A stretch of DNA of 64,000 nucleotides from an uncultured Christensenellaceae bacterium (GTDB lineage Bacteria; Bacillota; Clostridia; Christensenellales; Borkfalkiaceae). Shown piece after piece: positions 26,081-35,828 of this stretch. The translations under genes and the position numbers were made by a program. The notes under the pieces were generated by a model that worked only from the letters and a program-made list of their open reading frames with translations, was not told the origin of the DNA and did no database searches. Every line of letters starts with the position of its first letter. Position 1 is the first letter of the stretch. Where the stretch lies: the NCBI GenBank assembly GCA_910588615.1, contig CAJUOI010000003.1:1-64000 (forward strand). Direction: 5' to 3'.

Positions 26081-27751
26081 TTAGTCTTGCTTATCCTGCG
26101 GCTGCTCTTCATCCGCTTCCGTCTTACTGCCCTTTTTTGCTTTCTTCAAACCAAAGAACACGCCCGAACCCGCGCCCGCCAGAACGAGTACGCCGCCCAC
26201 TGCGATCAGCGCAATGCCCCAGGCGGGAAAGCCTTCTTCTTCGGGCTGCTCTACGGAAGGCGGAGGCACAGCCGCCTTTTCTTTAAACGTAACTTCGAGA
26301 ACGTAATTCCCCGCGCCGAGAACCGCCGAATATTTGCCGTCCGCTTCCGTCATGGGTACGCCGTTTAACGTAACCGTATCCACCACGTAGCCGTAGCTCG
26401 GCTTGGGCGTTACGGTAAGCGTTTCGCCCTCGTACACGGTACTGCCCGACGGCTTGCGTTCAATGGTTCCGCCGAAGCCCGTTTTCACGCTAATCGACTG
26501 TTTTTCGCGGTCGCGGAAGGTAACGTTGATATTGCTCGACGAACCGTGGCTCTCTTCGGGCGTCAGGGTAATCACGCCGTCCGCATAGACGGATGCGGGA
26601 AGCTCGACGCCGTTCAGCGTGATTTTATCCACCAGCTTGCCGCGCGCAGGTGTTACGTGAATCTTCACCGCTTCGCCGTTGGAACGCACCGTCTTTTCCT
26701 CTACTGCGCCGCCCGCAGCCGCCGTTACGTAATAGGTATATTTCGACATATTCGAAATTGCGGCGGTTGCAAAGCGTTTGCCGAGATCGTACATATCGCT
26801 TGCATTGAAGTGCCAATCGTCCGAACCGACGAGGGTCGAACCGTCGTGAATTTTGTACGTGTCGGTATCCACCGTGAAAACGTCGTTTAAGGCGTTTGCG
26901 ACCTTATCTTCCGCGGCGCGCACCGTGGCGATATTGCCGCCGAACCAACCCGTAGAATTGATTTTACCGACCACGAAGGGGCGATTTACCGCCTCCGCAT
27001 CCTCCGCGCGCACGGCAACGTCCTTGCGCAGATCGTTGATAAAGTCGGTAAGATTTTCTTCGTAGGCGTTTGCAAGCTCGGACGTAACCGCATCCGCTTC
27101 GCCCTGCATCCAGATATAGCCCTTGATCGAAGGCGTAAACCCGCGCGTCTTTAAATCGGCGCAGCTCGCTTCCAATGTATCCAGCAAACGGGAGTAAAGC
27201 AAACCGTTATTCGCGTGCAGCATCTTGTCCGCTTCCGTCGCCTTCTTCGTCATGGTAGGCGAAGCCCAGTTTCCGTAATCTTCCGTCTGCTTCCCCGCTC
27301 CGCCGAAATCGCCCAGATAGGTGCCGCCCACCGCGTACTTTACGATGACTGCGGGATTATCCGAAGTATGCGTTTCGGACAGCACGTTTGCCATGCCGAG
27401 CTCGGGACCGATTCTGTCGCCCCAAGCGCCCTGTCCCATAACGACGTTGGTGCGTTGCGGCTTGGGAAGCTCGGCGGTTGCCCGAACCTCCGTCAAGCCG
27501 TAATAGACGACGTTAGAATAGCCCGAGGCGTTGCGTCCGTCCTCGCTTGTAAGTTTGGTGCGATACGTGCCGCTACCGCCGTATACGGTTTGGTTGAGCT
27601 GAGAATACCCTGCGGCGTTGCTCTGTCCCGCAACGATCCAGATATCGGCGGTTTTTGGTTCTGCCGCCCGTGCCCTAAACCCTATGCCGGCGGGCGCGAT
27701 TGCCGCCGTTCCGACGGCGATCAACCCGAGGGTCAATAATGCTTTTTTCAT
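26081..27751 (-). CDS. Secreted, membrane-anchored SASA-type acetylesterase
   Basis: A 556-residue protein with a signal peptide (cleavage about residue 30). An SGNH/SASA (CE6-like sialate or acetyl-xylan esterase) domain has GQSN (42-45), WMQGEAD and a late DDWHFN, giving the Ser and Asp-x-x-His catalytic residues. Two repeated beta modules follow (about 345-500; both share a VDTVTLNGV-type segment), then a Pro/Glu linker, a transmembrane helix (about 516-538) and a charged tail. Probable role: removal of acetyl groups from a plant or host glycan before GH43 cleavage. It is the last gene of the operon, 11 bases after the giant lipoprotein. Confidence 0.82.
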   Translation of the reverse strand: MKKALLTLGLIAVGTAAIAPAGIGFRARAAEPKTADIWIVAGQSNAAGYSQLNQTVYGGSGTYRTKLTSEDGRNASGYSNVVYYGLTEVRATAELPKPQRTNVVMGQGAWGDRIGPELGMANVLSETHTSDNPAVIVKYAVGGTYLGDFGGAGKQTEDYGNWASPTMTKKATEADKMLHANNGLLYSRLLDTLEASCADLKTRGFTPSIKGYIWMQGEADAVTSELANAYEENLTDFINDLRKDVAVRAEDAEAVNRPFVVGKINSTGWFGGNIATVRAAEDKVANALNDVFTVDTDTYKIHDGSTLVGSDDWHFNASDMYDLGKRFATAAISNMSKYTYYVTAAAGGAVEEKTVRSNGEAVKIHVTPARGKLVDKITLNGVELPASVYADGVITLTPEESHGSSSNINVTFRDREKQSISVKTGFGGTIERKPSGSTVYEGETLTVTPKPSYGYVVDTVTLNGVPMTEADGKYSAVLGAGNYVLEVTFKEKAAVPPPSVEQPEEEGFPAWGIALIAVGGVLVLAGAGSGVFFGLKKAKKGSKTEADEEQPQDKQD

Positions 27752-27762
27752 GCCTATGCCTC

Positions 27763-30700
27763 TCAGTCAATCTTCAAACGCGTCATGTCGATGCCTTCGC
27801 CGACCTGCCACAGCAAATCTTCGTAAACCGCATTGGCAGTTCCTGCAAGCTTTAACGTCGTGCAAAGTCGGTTGCCCCATTCATCCGCACCCGCATCGCG
27901 TTCGCAAACTTTTACCATGACTTTTTTGCCACCTACCGTTCTTTCGATAAATGCCATCCACTTATTGTTGAACCTACCCGCACCGACGCGCACGCCTTCG
28001 CCCGTCGCCCACGCTTTGGTTTCTTCGGCTGTAAATTTTCCGCCGGGATAAGTACCGTCCCCGTCGAGTTTTAAGGTAACGTTGACCTCCGTATTTTCCA
28101 CGAAGGTTGCCGCAACCGCAAGCGTTCTTGCCGCAACGTAATTGTTCAGCGTAACCGTGAAAGCGTCGCCGTTTTGAGTAGCCTCCGTTACCGTGCCGTT
28201 GATCGTAACCTGCGAAAGCGTGTAGCCCGCATCGGGGGTAAGCGTTACGGTGATATTTCCGCCGAGCACGGGATTTGCGGAAACTTCCACCGTGCCGTTT
28301 GCCGCAGCCGCCATGTTCACCGTAACGGGAAGATTGCCCGTAAGAATTTCGAAATCGTTATATTCCGCCCCGGAAGCCGAACCCCAGGCAACGAGTTCGA
28401 TTTTCAGCTCGTCGTTTGCGATATACGCATACGTATTCGTCTCGTGCACGAGTTGCATTGCGCCGTTCTGTTCGATATAAATACAGAATTTTCCGTTGAC
28501 TCTGGCAATTCCGAAGTAAAGTCCTTCCGCACCGTTATACAGGGCAAGCTGTTCGGCAGTCAGCAAATGTCCGCCCCAACCCCAATCCGTCCAGTTGGTA
28601 AACTGAATCAGCCAATTACCGTTTGCAACGTCATGCGTAAACCGACAGATGAGCTGTCCGTTCACGCCCGTTAAAACGTAACCGAATGACACATCGTTTT
28701 CAAACGTATTTTGCGCCTTGATACGGGTGAGGATCATCATATTTTCGTTAGCGGGGATTCTCTGTTTCAGCGTCATATACGATTCGCTCGTGCCCGTAAA
28801 TACGATCTTCTTTTCTTCGTAACCTGAAACGTCAAAGTTTTCCGCGCCGCTTTCCACGTACTTGTTCGCCATAATTTCCTGCGCGGTGAACGCGGTCAGC
28901 CCGACTGCAACTTCGCCGTCCGCAGATACGGTGAATTCCGCCGAATGGCAGTTCGCCGCGGACGCCGTGTACGTGCCCTTGACCATTTCGATTGCTGCTT
29001 CGCCGTTATTGACCGTAACGGTATAAGTGTTGCTCGCGCTTTCGAGCGTAACTTCTGTGCCGTCTGCAATACCCGTGAATTTGAGCGTTACGTTCACTTC
29101 CGCCTTTTCGATAAACGCCGCGTTGACGTTTAATTCCTTGGACAGGAAATTGCTAAGCGTTAGCGTGTATACGCCGTTATTTTCGGACAAGCCCGCCGCC
29201 TTGTTTTCGCCGTTCACCGTAAACGAAGATACGATATAACCGCTTGCGGGGGTAAGCGTTACCGTAATATTTCCGCCCATTACGGGATTCGCCGAAACTT
29301 CCAACGTACCGTTTGCAGGCGTATTCTTGGTAACCTTCACCGCAATGTCGTTGCCGATTTCGTAACCGAAGCTGTTGTACTCCAACCCCCTCGCCTGATA
29401 CCAGGTAGCAAGCCCGAGGTTCACCGCCTGCGTCGCAATCTGTCCACCCGTCGTGGAAAGCATCGACTTCATGTTGCCGTTGCCGTCGTCCGCAAGCAGA
29501 TAAACCGTTCCGTTTATCCTTGCAACGGCAATCCGCAAGCCCGCGCCGTTGATCAGGTTCTTTTGCGCGTCGGTCATGGCGCACTTCATATCGATATCGC
29601 CCCAATTGTTGATTGCAAAGCCCGCGTTGTCGAGAACGGTGAAGTGCGTTTCCGTTCCGCCGAAAATCGTAAATCCGTAACGGAATCCGCCCGGCGCGCC
29701 CTGCAAGAACGAGTTTTGCACCTTCACCGTGCTCTCCATCCAGAAATTTTGCGACGCCGTTGCCGATGCCTTAAACTTCAAGTGCGATTCGCCACTCGTG
29801 CCCGTATAAACGATTTTCTTTTCGCTTTCGATCTTGCCGAGGTCGTAGCATTCGCCTTCGGCTTCCACGTATTTTTCCTGCATGGCAGCGTTGTAATCGA
29901 ATTCTTTCAGCGTAACGTTGATTTCGCCCGCCGCAGTGATTTCCACCGTCTGGTCCTCGTAGCCGTCGACCGAAACGGTATAACTGCCCTTTGCTACGTT
30001 TTCAAACGCGGCTTTGTTTGCCGTAACCGTTTGCGTCTTGCTGCCGCCCGCGCCCTTTAAGGTTACGAGCGTGCCGTCGGCAAGCCCCGTAACCACAAGC
30101 GTTACGTTTACTTCCTGCTCTTCGATAAACGAAGCGTTGATTTTCAGCGTCTTTGCGGTAACCGCATTGAGCGTAAGCACGTAATTGTCGCCGTCCTTTT
30201 GCAGCGCCGCCGCCTTGTTCTCGCCGTTGATCAACAGCGATTCGGGCAGATACCCGCTTGCGGGTGTGAGCGTTACCGTTACGTTTCCGCCGATAACGGG
30301 ATTTTGCGAAACCGCAACCGTACCGTTTGCGGGAGTATTTTTTACAACGTCTACGGGAACCTTGCCCGTGATCCAGCTGAATTCATTGAACTCCGCGCCT
30401 TTGACCTGCGTCCAGCAGACAATGCTCATCGTAATTTCCTTATCCTTGAGGGCGCTGCCCGTTTCCGTGGCAACCTGCTGCATGACGCCGTTTTCGTCCT
30501 CGAGGTAGAAGAAGAACGCACCGTTGATACGCGCTACGCCGATACGCAAGCCCGTGCCGTCCGTCCAATCTTCGGGCGCATCAACGCCGAATTCCTTTCC
30601 GCTCCACAATGTGCCCCAGTCGGTAAACTGCATCAGCCAATTGTTATGCGCTCTGTCATAAGTGAAGGTCGCGACCAGTTCGCTGCCGCCGCCGTCTTTG

Positions 30701-30900
30701 AACATGAAGCCGTAACGAATCCCGCCCTCGTTGTTCATAACGAACGTGTCTTGCTTTTTGATGACCGCGGTTACGTAGAAGTCCTCGTTTGCCTTTGCCT
30801 TTTGTTTAAACACGAGCTCGTGGCTCATGGTGTCAAACACCTCTCCGCCGTAGGTGTAAACGATTTTTCCTTCCGTAATCTTCGAATAATCGTAAAAGTC
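27763..30900 (-). repeat. Intragenic modules of about 1 kb, three full and one partial
   Basis: The Ig-like anchors NTPANGTVAVSQNP, NTPANGTLEVSANP and AAANGTVEVSANP lie at about 30.3, 29.3 and 28.3 kb, so the period is about 1.0 kb. The concanavalin-like halves precede them at the same period. The terminal copy (27763-28080) jumps from NVTLKLDGDGT to YPGGKFTAEE, lacking about 110 residues, with the frame preserved. Confidence 0.75.
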
Positions 30901-33003
30901 GCCGCCGCTTACAATCTGGTCTGCACCTGCCGTAAACCCGGAAAGCGTAATTTCCTTTATCACGCCCGCGGAGGTTACGAGGAAATCACCCTCGTATTTG
31001 TTGTAGCCGGACTCCTCGATCGTAAGCGTATAGTTCCCGACCGCGACTTTGCCGAAGTCGAACGCGCCGTTCGCGTTGGTGGTCTGCGTCAACGCCGTAC
31101 CGTTTGCGGGGGTCAGCGTTACCGTTACGTTCGAAAGCGTCTTGCCGTCCTTATCCTTCAACGTACCGTTGACCGCGCCCCGTCCTTCGAGCGCGAAATC
31201 CAAATCGTAATACGCACCCTTGCCGCAGGTGGTAAGCCCGGGAACGACCTTCGTATCCGCCGTGAACCCGTATTTGTCGTTAAGCGCAATCGCGTCGCGC
31301 ACGCAGGTGCCGTTGACCCATACGGAAAGCTTTCCGTCCTTCCACTGCACCGCGAAGGGAACGCCGTCGCCCGACGCAAGCGCGCGGATCTCTTTGCCAA
31401 CCGTCGATTCGAGGTCGCTGACGTCGCCGTTGCCCCATTCGTCGCCTCCGCCGCCGTTTGCAATAATCTGTACGACATAGGAATCCGCACCCTTCTCGCC
31501 ATTCGCCAGCAGGCACACGTACACTTTTTTGTTGCCGTCCCAAAGCGTAAAGCCGATACGCGTATCCGAGCCCGCAACCATGGGCACGACGAGTCTGCCC
31601 GAAACAAACACTTCCGTGCTCTTTATTTCCGTATGCCGCGAATGCACCATCCAGCCGCCGCTCATGCCGATGACCGTGCCCATTCCGAGGTCGGTAAAAT
31701 CCCACTCGGCGGCGTTGTCCGCCTGCATGAAGCTTCTCGACAGCACGATATTTTTCGTAATATTCGCAACGAGGTTTACCGTCTGCGCCGTGGTGAGATA
31801 CCCGTTCGCTTCGGTGAAAATCGTCCATTCTCCGTGCGCAAGCTCTACCGAATAGGTGCCGTCCGCCGCCACCGCGATGGGTGCGTACGCACCCGCACGC
31901 CCCGCGTAAAGCGTAAGCGAGGGAAGCGCCGCGCCGCCCGACACGCTCACCGTTCCGCTGAGCGTGTGCTTCTGTTCGGGAAGCGCTTCAAACCGAGCCG
32001 TAATATTCAGCGCCGTGCTTTCCTTAACCGCGCAGAGCGCAACGCCGCTGCGGTAATAAATTTCATCCTTTACCTCTTTGCCGTTGACTTTCAGCGAGGA
32101 TACGCAATAACCTGCGTCGGGCTTCACCGTCATCACGTAGTTGTCGCCCAGGATATACCAGTTCTTGCCCTCCACGCTGCCGTGCTCGCCCGCAGCGATC
32201 GTAACGTCCTCGGCAATGAGTCCGTCCTCGTTGAACTGGTACCAGTTCTCCGCGGGATAGTTCCAGCCGATGCCGCGTTCCTCGCTACCGATGCCGTACC
32301 AAAGCCGTTGCGACCAATCGCTCGTCGCGTAAGGCGACGACGAGCGCACCAGCGCGGGAGACACGTACAGGTGTTCGGGCTTCGCGTCCTTATCGGCGAC
32401 GTCCTGTTCGTGGAACATACTGTAAGGCATATAGAGCTCGACGGAATACCCCTCGCATTCGCCGTTGATTTCGCCGTTCATCCACACCTTGCTGTGCATA
32501 TCCTTCGACCAATCCGCAAAGCCGTCGTTGGTTTCCGTCGAGGGAGACACCCATTTTTTGATAAGTTTAGCGCCTCCAGCATTTACGGAAATTCTATATG
32601 CGTTTTCTTCAACTGTCGTCTGCGGATTGGACGCTAAATTCGGACCGATACAGAACTGCACGCCCGAGTTGATTTCCGTCAGCGTGCCCTCGTTGAAGTA
32701 CACTGCGTCGTCCGTAATATCAAAGCCGAAATACACGCCCTTTTCGCCGTAATAGGAGGTCATGCGGAACACGCAGTTCGTATCGCGGATATCCGCGTCG
32801 AGCACGCGCTGCCCCTGCCACTGCGCCTCGTCCAATTTACCGTCCAGCACAATTCCGTCGCCGAAATCTTCCGTCTTGATATAATCGTAATTAAAAGGCG
32901 GGAAGGTTACCGTCTTTCCGCAAGCCGCCAGAGCGGTAACGCCCGTAGCCGCGATGCAGCCCGTAAGAACGCCGATCGCTATTTTTCTCGTTTTCTTTTT
33001 CAT
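27763..33003 (-). CDS. Giant modular carbohydrate-binding lipoprotein
   Basis: A 1746-residue lipoprotein (LAAC, Cys28). The N-terminal portion (about 40-275) resembles a CBM9/DOMON-type sugar-binding domain (VLDGKLDEAQW, VYFGFDITDDAV, YSVELYMPYSMF). Carboxypeptidase-regulatory-like Ig segments follow, then three roughly 340-residue modules, each with a concanavalin-like part (VRINGxF/Y, YNxF) and an Ig-like part (NTPANGTxxVSxNPVxGGN). A fourth module keeps only its last third. No glycosidase catalytic motif is seen, so capture of polysaccharide at the surface is inferred. It lies 18 bases after GH43 in the same operon. Confidence 0.7.
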   Translation of the reverse strand: MKKKTRKIAIGVLTGCIAATGVTALAACGKTVTFPPFNYDYIKTEDFGDGIVLDGKLDEAQWQGQRVLDADIRDTNCVFRMTSYYGEKGVYFGFDITDDAVYFNEGTLTEINSGVQFCIGPNLASNPQTTVEENAYRISVNAGGAKLIKKWVSPSTETNDGFADWSKDMHSKVWMNGEINGECEGYSVELYMPYSMFHEQDVADKDAKPEHLYVSPALVRSSSPYATSDWSQRLWYGIGSEERGIGWNYPAENWYQFNEDGLIAEDVTIAAGEHGSVEGKNWYILGDNYVMTVKPDAGYCVSSLKVNGKEVKDEIYYRSGVALCAVKESTALNITARFEALPEQKHTLSGTVSVSGGAALPSLTLYAGRAGAYAPIAVAADGTYSVELAHGEWTIFTEANGYLTTAQTVNLVANITKNIVLSRSFMQADNAAEWDFTDLGMGTVIGMSGGWMVHSRHTEIKSTEVFVSGRLVVPMVAGSDTRIGFTLWDGNKKVYVCLLANGEKGADSYVVQIIANGGGGDEWGNGDVSDLESTVGKEIRALASGDGVPFAVQWKDGKLSVWVNGTCVRDAIALNDKYGFTADTKVVPGLTTCGKGAYYDLDFALEGRGAVNGTLKDKDGKTLSNVTVTLTPANGTALTQTTNANGAFDFGKVAVGNYTLTIEESGYNKYEGDFLVTSAGVIKEITLSGFTAGADQIVSGGDFYDYSKITEGKIVYTYGGEVFDTMSHELVFKQKAKANEDFYVTAVIKKQDTFVMNNEGGIRYGFMFKDGGGSELVATFTYDRAHNNWLMQFTDWGTLWSGKEFGVDAPEDWTDGTGLRIGVARINGAFFFYLEDENGVMQQVATETGSALKDKEITMSIVCWTQVKGAEFNEFSWITGKVPVDVVKNTPANGTVAVSQNPVIGGNVTVTLTPASGYLPESLLINGENKAAALQKDGDNYVLTLNAVTAKTLKINASFIEEQEVNVTLVVTGLADGTLVTLKGAGGSKTQTVTANKAAFENVAKGSYTVSVDGYEDQTVEITAAGEINVTLKEFDYNAAMQEKYVEAEGECYDLGKIESEKKIVYTGTSGESHLKFKASATASQNFWMESTVKVQNSFLQGAPGGFRYGFTIFGGTETHFTVLDNAGFAINNWGDIDMKCAMTDAQKNLINGAGLRIAVARINGTVYLLADDGNGNMKSMLSTTGGQIATQAVNLGLATWYQARGLEYNSFGYEIGNDIAVKVTKNTPANGTLEVSANPVMGGNITVTLTPASGYIVSSFTVNGENKAAGLSENNGVYTLTLSNFLSKELNVNAAFIEKAEVNVTLKFTGIADGTEVTLESASNTYTVTVNNGEAAIEMVKGTYTASAANCHSAEFTVSADGEVAVGLTAFTAQEIMANKYVESGAENFDVSGYEEKKIVFTGTSESYMTLKQRIPANENMMILTRIKAQNTFENDVSFGYVLTGVNGQLICRFTHDVANGNWLIQFTNWTDWGWGGHLLTAEQLALYNGAEGLYFGIARVNGKFCIYIEQNGAMQLVHETNTYAYIANDELKIELVAWGSASGAEYNDFEILTGNLPVTVNMAAAANGTVEVSANPVLGGNITVTLTPDAGYTLSQVTINGTVTEATQNGDAFTVTLNNYVAARTLAVAATFVENTEVNVTLKLDGDGTYPGGKFTAEETKAWATGEGVRVGAGRFNNKWMAFIERTVGGKKVMVKVCERDAGADEWGNRLCTTLKLAGTANAVYEDLLWQVGEGIDMTRLKID

Positions 33004-33021
33004 AACTTTACCCCTTTTCTC

Positions 33022-34818
33022 TTATTTTCCGAGCACGACGATTTCGGAAATCGCAACGCTCTTCTGGTCGATAATATAGCCCGTCTCCTCGTCTATGATC
33101 GCAATGTCGTCGGGACGGTTCTTGGGCAGCTCTACCGTAATGCGGATCTCCTTTACGAGCAGCGGATTGAATACCGCGACCGCGCTTCCGCCGGGGCGCA
33201 TGGCTTTTAGGGTTTCCATCTTGTAGAAATCCCAGTCGAACGCAAGGTTCTCGATGAACGCCGTGCAGTTCTGTCCGTCGTAGTTGCAGTCGAACTCGAT
33301 TCGCTTGACGTCGACGAACGACTTTTCGAACGTCTTGCTGTTGTATACCATGATTGCCGAAACCTCCTTGTATTCCGCAAATTTCAGCGTGATCGTGGTC
33401 GTCTTTTGCGCCTCAAACTCTTTTACGTAGGTGTTGTTCGTGTAAATGGAGAGCAGTCCGTCGGTCAGCGCGCTTACGTTGCTGCCCGTGCTCGCCTTGA
33501 CCTCCGCCTCCGCGGCAAGGTTGCGGTAGCCGGAATGTTTGGCGATGCGCGGTTGCAACGACCAAGTCGGTCCGTTGCAGTAAAGCACGTCGTCGCCGTT
33601 GTTATTCTTTGTCCAGACGACCTTATCCACCGCGACGTCGCGCTCGCCGTAGCCGCCCGTCTGGCGCGCCACGTGCTCGTGATAAGCCATGTACAGCTCG
33701 CCGTCCACGGGAATGAAACTGTGGTGTCCGGTGCCCGAAACGTGATCGAACCGTTGCCAGTCGCATCCGAGCAGAATGCCGCCCTCTTCTTCCGTCAGCT
33801 TGCGGAAGGGACCCATGGGACTGTCGCCCACCGCCTGAACCACCGAATAGCTCTTATCCGCATAACCGTTGATCGACAGCGTGAGGTAATATTTCCAGCT
33901 TCCGTCCTCCTGCTGCTTCTGATACATATAGGGTCCTTCGTTGACGCCGTTGCCCGACTCGTAATTGGGAATATTCGAGCCGCTTTCATCCGTCCATTCC
34001 TCGTCCACCGTATAGTAGCCGCACCTCGTTGCCTGCGTCAGCGTGTCGAGCTTGGGCGTTTTCCAATCCTCCATTTCGCATACGAAGATGTCCGACTTGG
34101 AGCCGTAAGACGTACCCTCGCTGACGAAGTACAGGTACTTCGTACCGTCCGGCGCAACGTAGGGGTGCGGGTCGATACAGTTAAAGATGTCTTTGCCGTC
34201 GAACTTACCCACTTTAATGCCGAAGCTCTTCATATAAGCAACCATAACGTCGTTGTCGAAAATCGGCTTCGAAGGATCGCCGCACGGCTCGAAGGGACCG
34301 TATGGTTCGTCGGCAACCGCAACGCCGATCATGCGGTGAGCCTCTTCGTAATCGGTATACTTATTCTTCATCTCCATCGCGCCCGAATAGAAAATATAAT
34401 ATTTCCCTTCATCCGCTTCGTAAATCACCTCGGGCGCCCAGAAGTGCCCCTTGCCGTAGGCGTAGTGCGAGGGCTTCGCCTCGAACGCCAGATAGTTTTT
34501 TATCGGCGTTACGTCCTCCCACTTGCCCGTCAAATCCTTATTCCGGTAGGCGCGGTAGCCCATGTCGGGGTCGGTGGTGCCGTACAGATAGTAATATCCG
34601 TACTCCGTGCTTTCTTCGTCCGTAATCTGTATAACGCACGGGTCGGGCGCAAGCGTGCCCAAATCGTTGCGGTAGAATAGCTCGCTGACGAATGCCTGAT
34701 CCAAATCGGGATGAATCTGATTGTCGTGCGGAAGCTGCCCGCCTCCGCCGCCGTTGCAGGCGCTCAGGCAAATAAGCCCCGCCGCAAGCACCCCGATCGC
34801 TGCCATCTTCTTTTTCAT
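33022..34818 (-). CDS. GH43-like glycoside hydrolase lipoprotein
   Basis: A 598-residue lipoprotein (LSAC, Cys21). A five-bladed propeller of the GH43 type is indicated by LAPDPCVI (the catalytic base Asp), DPHPYV (the pKa-modulating Asp) and NEGPYM (the acid Glu), with FWAPEVIY typical of the clan. After about residue 430 a beta-sandwich resembling an F5/8-type binding domain follows (NLAAEAEVKASTGSN). Likely substrates are arabinan or arabinoxylan side chains; the exact linkage cannot be told. The ATG at 34818 has AAGGAG upstream. It follows the ABC permease by 77 bases. Confidence 0.85.
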   Translation of the reverse strand: MKKKMAAIGVLAAGLICLSACNGGGGGQLPHDNQIHPDLDQAFVSELFYRNDLGTLAPDPCVIQITDEESTEYGYYYLYGTTDPDMGYRAYRNKDLTGKWEDVTPIKNYLAFEAKPSHYAYGKGHFWAPEVIYEADEGKYYIFYSGAMEMKNKYTDYEEAHRMIGVAVADEPYGPFEPCGDPSKPIFDNDVMVAYMKSFGIKVGKFDGKDIFNCIDPHPYVAPDGTKYLYFVSEGTSYGSKSDIFVCEMEDWKTPKLDTLTQATRCGYYTVDEEWTDESGSNIPNYESGNGVNEGPYMYQKQQEDGSWKYYLTLSINGYADKSYSVVQAVGDSPMGPFRKLTEEEGGILLGCDWQRFDHVSGTGHHSFIPVDGELYMAYHEHVARQTGGYGERDVAVDKVVWTKNNNGDDVLYCNGPTWSLQPRIAKHSGYRNLAAEAEVKASTGSNVSALTDGLLSIYTNNTYVKEFEAQKTTTITLKFAEYKEVSAIMVYNSKTFEKSFVDVKRIEFDCNYDGQNCTAFIENLAFDWDFYKMETLKAMRPGGSAVAVFNPLLVKEIRITVELPKNRPDDIAIIDEETGYIIDQKSVAISEIVVLGK

Positions 34819-34895
34819 GTTCGTTCTCCTTATCATAAAATTTCAATTTTCCTTGCGGAAATACCGTTTGGGATCAAGGGGTCGAATCCTGCCCG

Positions 34896-35828
34896 TTAAG
34901 CCTTTAACCCCGTCATTGCAATGCCCTGCGTAAAGTACTTTTGCAGGAAGCAGTACAGCACCAGCAGCGGCGCCAGCGCAATAATGACCGACGCGCACAC
35001 CTCCATCGTATTCTGTGCCTGCCCGCCCTGAAAGTCGGCGAGCGCCAAGGACAGCGGGCTGAGCTCGGGATGGTTGGGCAAATACAGTTTGGGTCCCTGA
35101 TAGCTATTGTATCCGCCGATGAACATAAACACTCCCTGCGCGATGAACGCGGGCGCGGTCAGAGGCAGCACGATTTGCAGATAGATCCGGAAATCGTTCA
35201 GCCCGTCGAGGCGCGCCGCCTCCATGAGCTCGTCGGGCAGTCCGCAGAAGAACTGCCGCAGGAAGAAGGTTACCCCCGCCCCGCCGAACAGCCCGGGAAT
35301 AATGAGCGGCAACACGCCGTCGGACCAGCCGATCGCGTCGTAGAAAAGGTAGGAGGGAACGGTAAGCACCGCGCCCGGAATCATCATCGTAGCGAGCAGC
35401 CCCATAAAGAGCGTGTTCTTGCCCTTAAACGGAATCTTTGCGAACGCATACGCGCTCAAACCCGATACGAGCAAACTGACGAGCGTCGAGGGTACGACCT
35501 GCCACATGGTGTTCAAAAACGCCTTCCAGAACGGGGTGAACAGGTTTTCGACGAACACCCCTTTGTAAGCGACCAGCGTCGGATGCTTGGGCATCCAGAT
35601 GAATTTCATCGAGAGAATGTATTCCTCTTCGGGCGTGATCGACGTGATCAGCACGACGAGGAAGGGAATGAGAATCCAGACGGCGTACAGCACGAATACG
35701 GCGTAAATCGCAACCCGTGCGATAATTTTTCCGACATTGCGTTTCTTTTCTCTCTTGTCGGCGGGCTGTGCCGCCCCGTTCGCCGCCGCGCCCTCGGTGA
35801 ACCCGACCGTTTTCTGATTAGTTGTCAT
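34896..35828 (-). CDS. Sugar ABC transporter permease, MalG/LplC type
   Basis: A 310-residue permease with six predicted transmembrane segments and the EAA loop MEAARLDGLNDFRIYLQIVLPL. The N-terminus has a short low-complexity Ala/Asn stretch. The start overlaps the MalF-type gene by 11 bases. It should import oligosaccharides released by the surface GH43/esterase. Confidence 0.9.
   Translation of the reverse strand: MTTNQKTVGFTEGAAANGAAQPADKREKKRNVGKIIARVAIYAVFVLYAVWILIPFLVVLITSITPEEEYILSMKFIWMPKHPTLVAYKGVFVENLFTPFWKAFLNTMWQVVPSTLVSLLVSGLSAYAFAKIPFKGKNTLFMGLLATMMIPGAVLTVPSYLFYDAIGWSDGVLPLIIPGLFGGAGVTFFLRQFFCGLPDELMEAARLDGLNDFRIYLQIVLPLTAPAFIAQGVFMFIGGYNSYQGPKLYLPNHPELSPLSLALADFQGGQAQNTMEVCASVIIALAPLLVLYCFLQKYFTQGIAMTGLKA

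Noticed and set aside
30199..32637. Very long plus-strand open frame (about 812 codons)
   Set aside because: It lies wholly opposite the modular lipoprotein, has Arg/His/Val-rich composition typical of antisense frames in GC-rich coding DNA, and shows no family motif.
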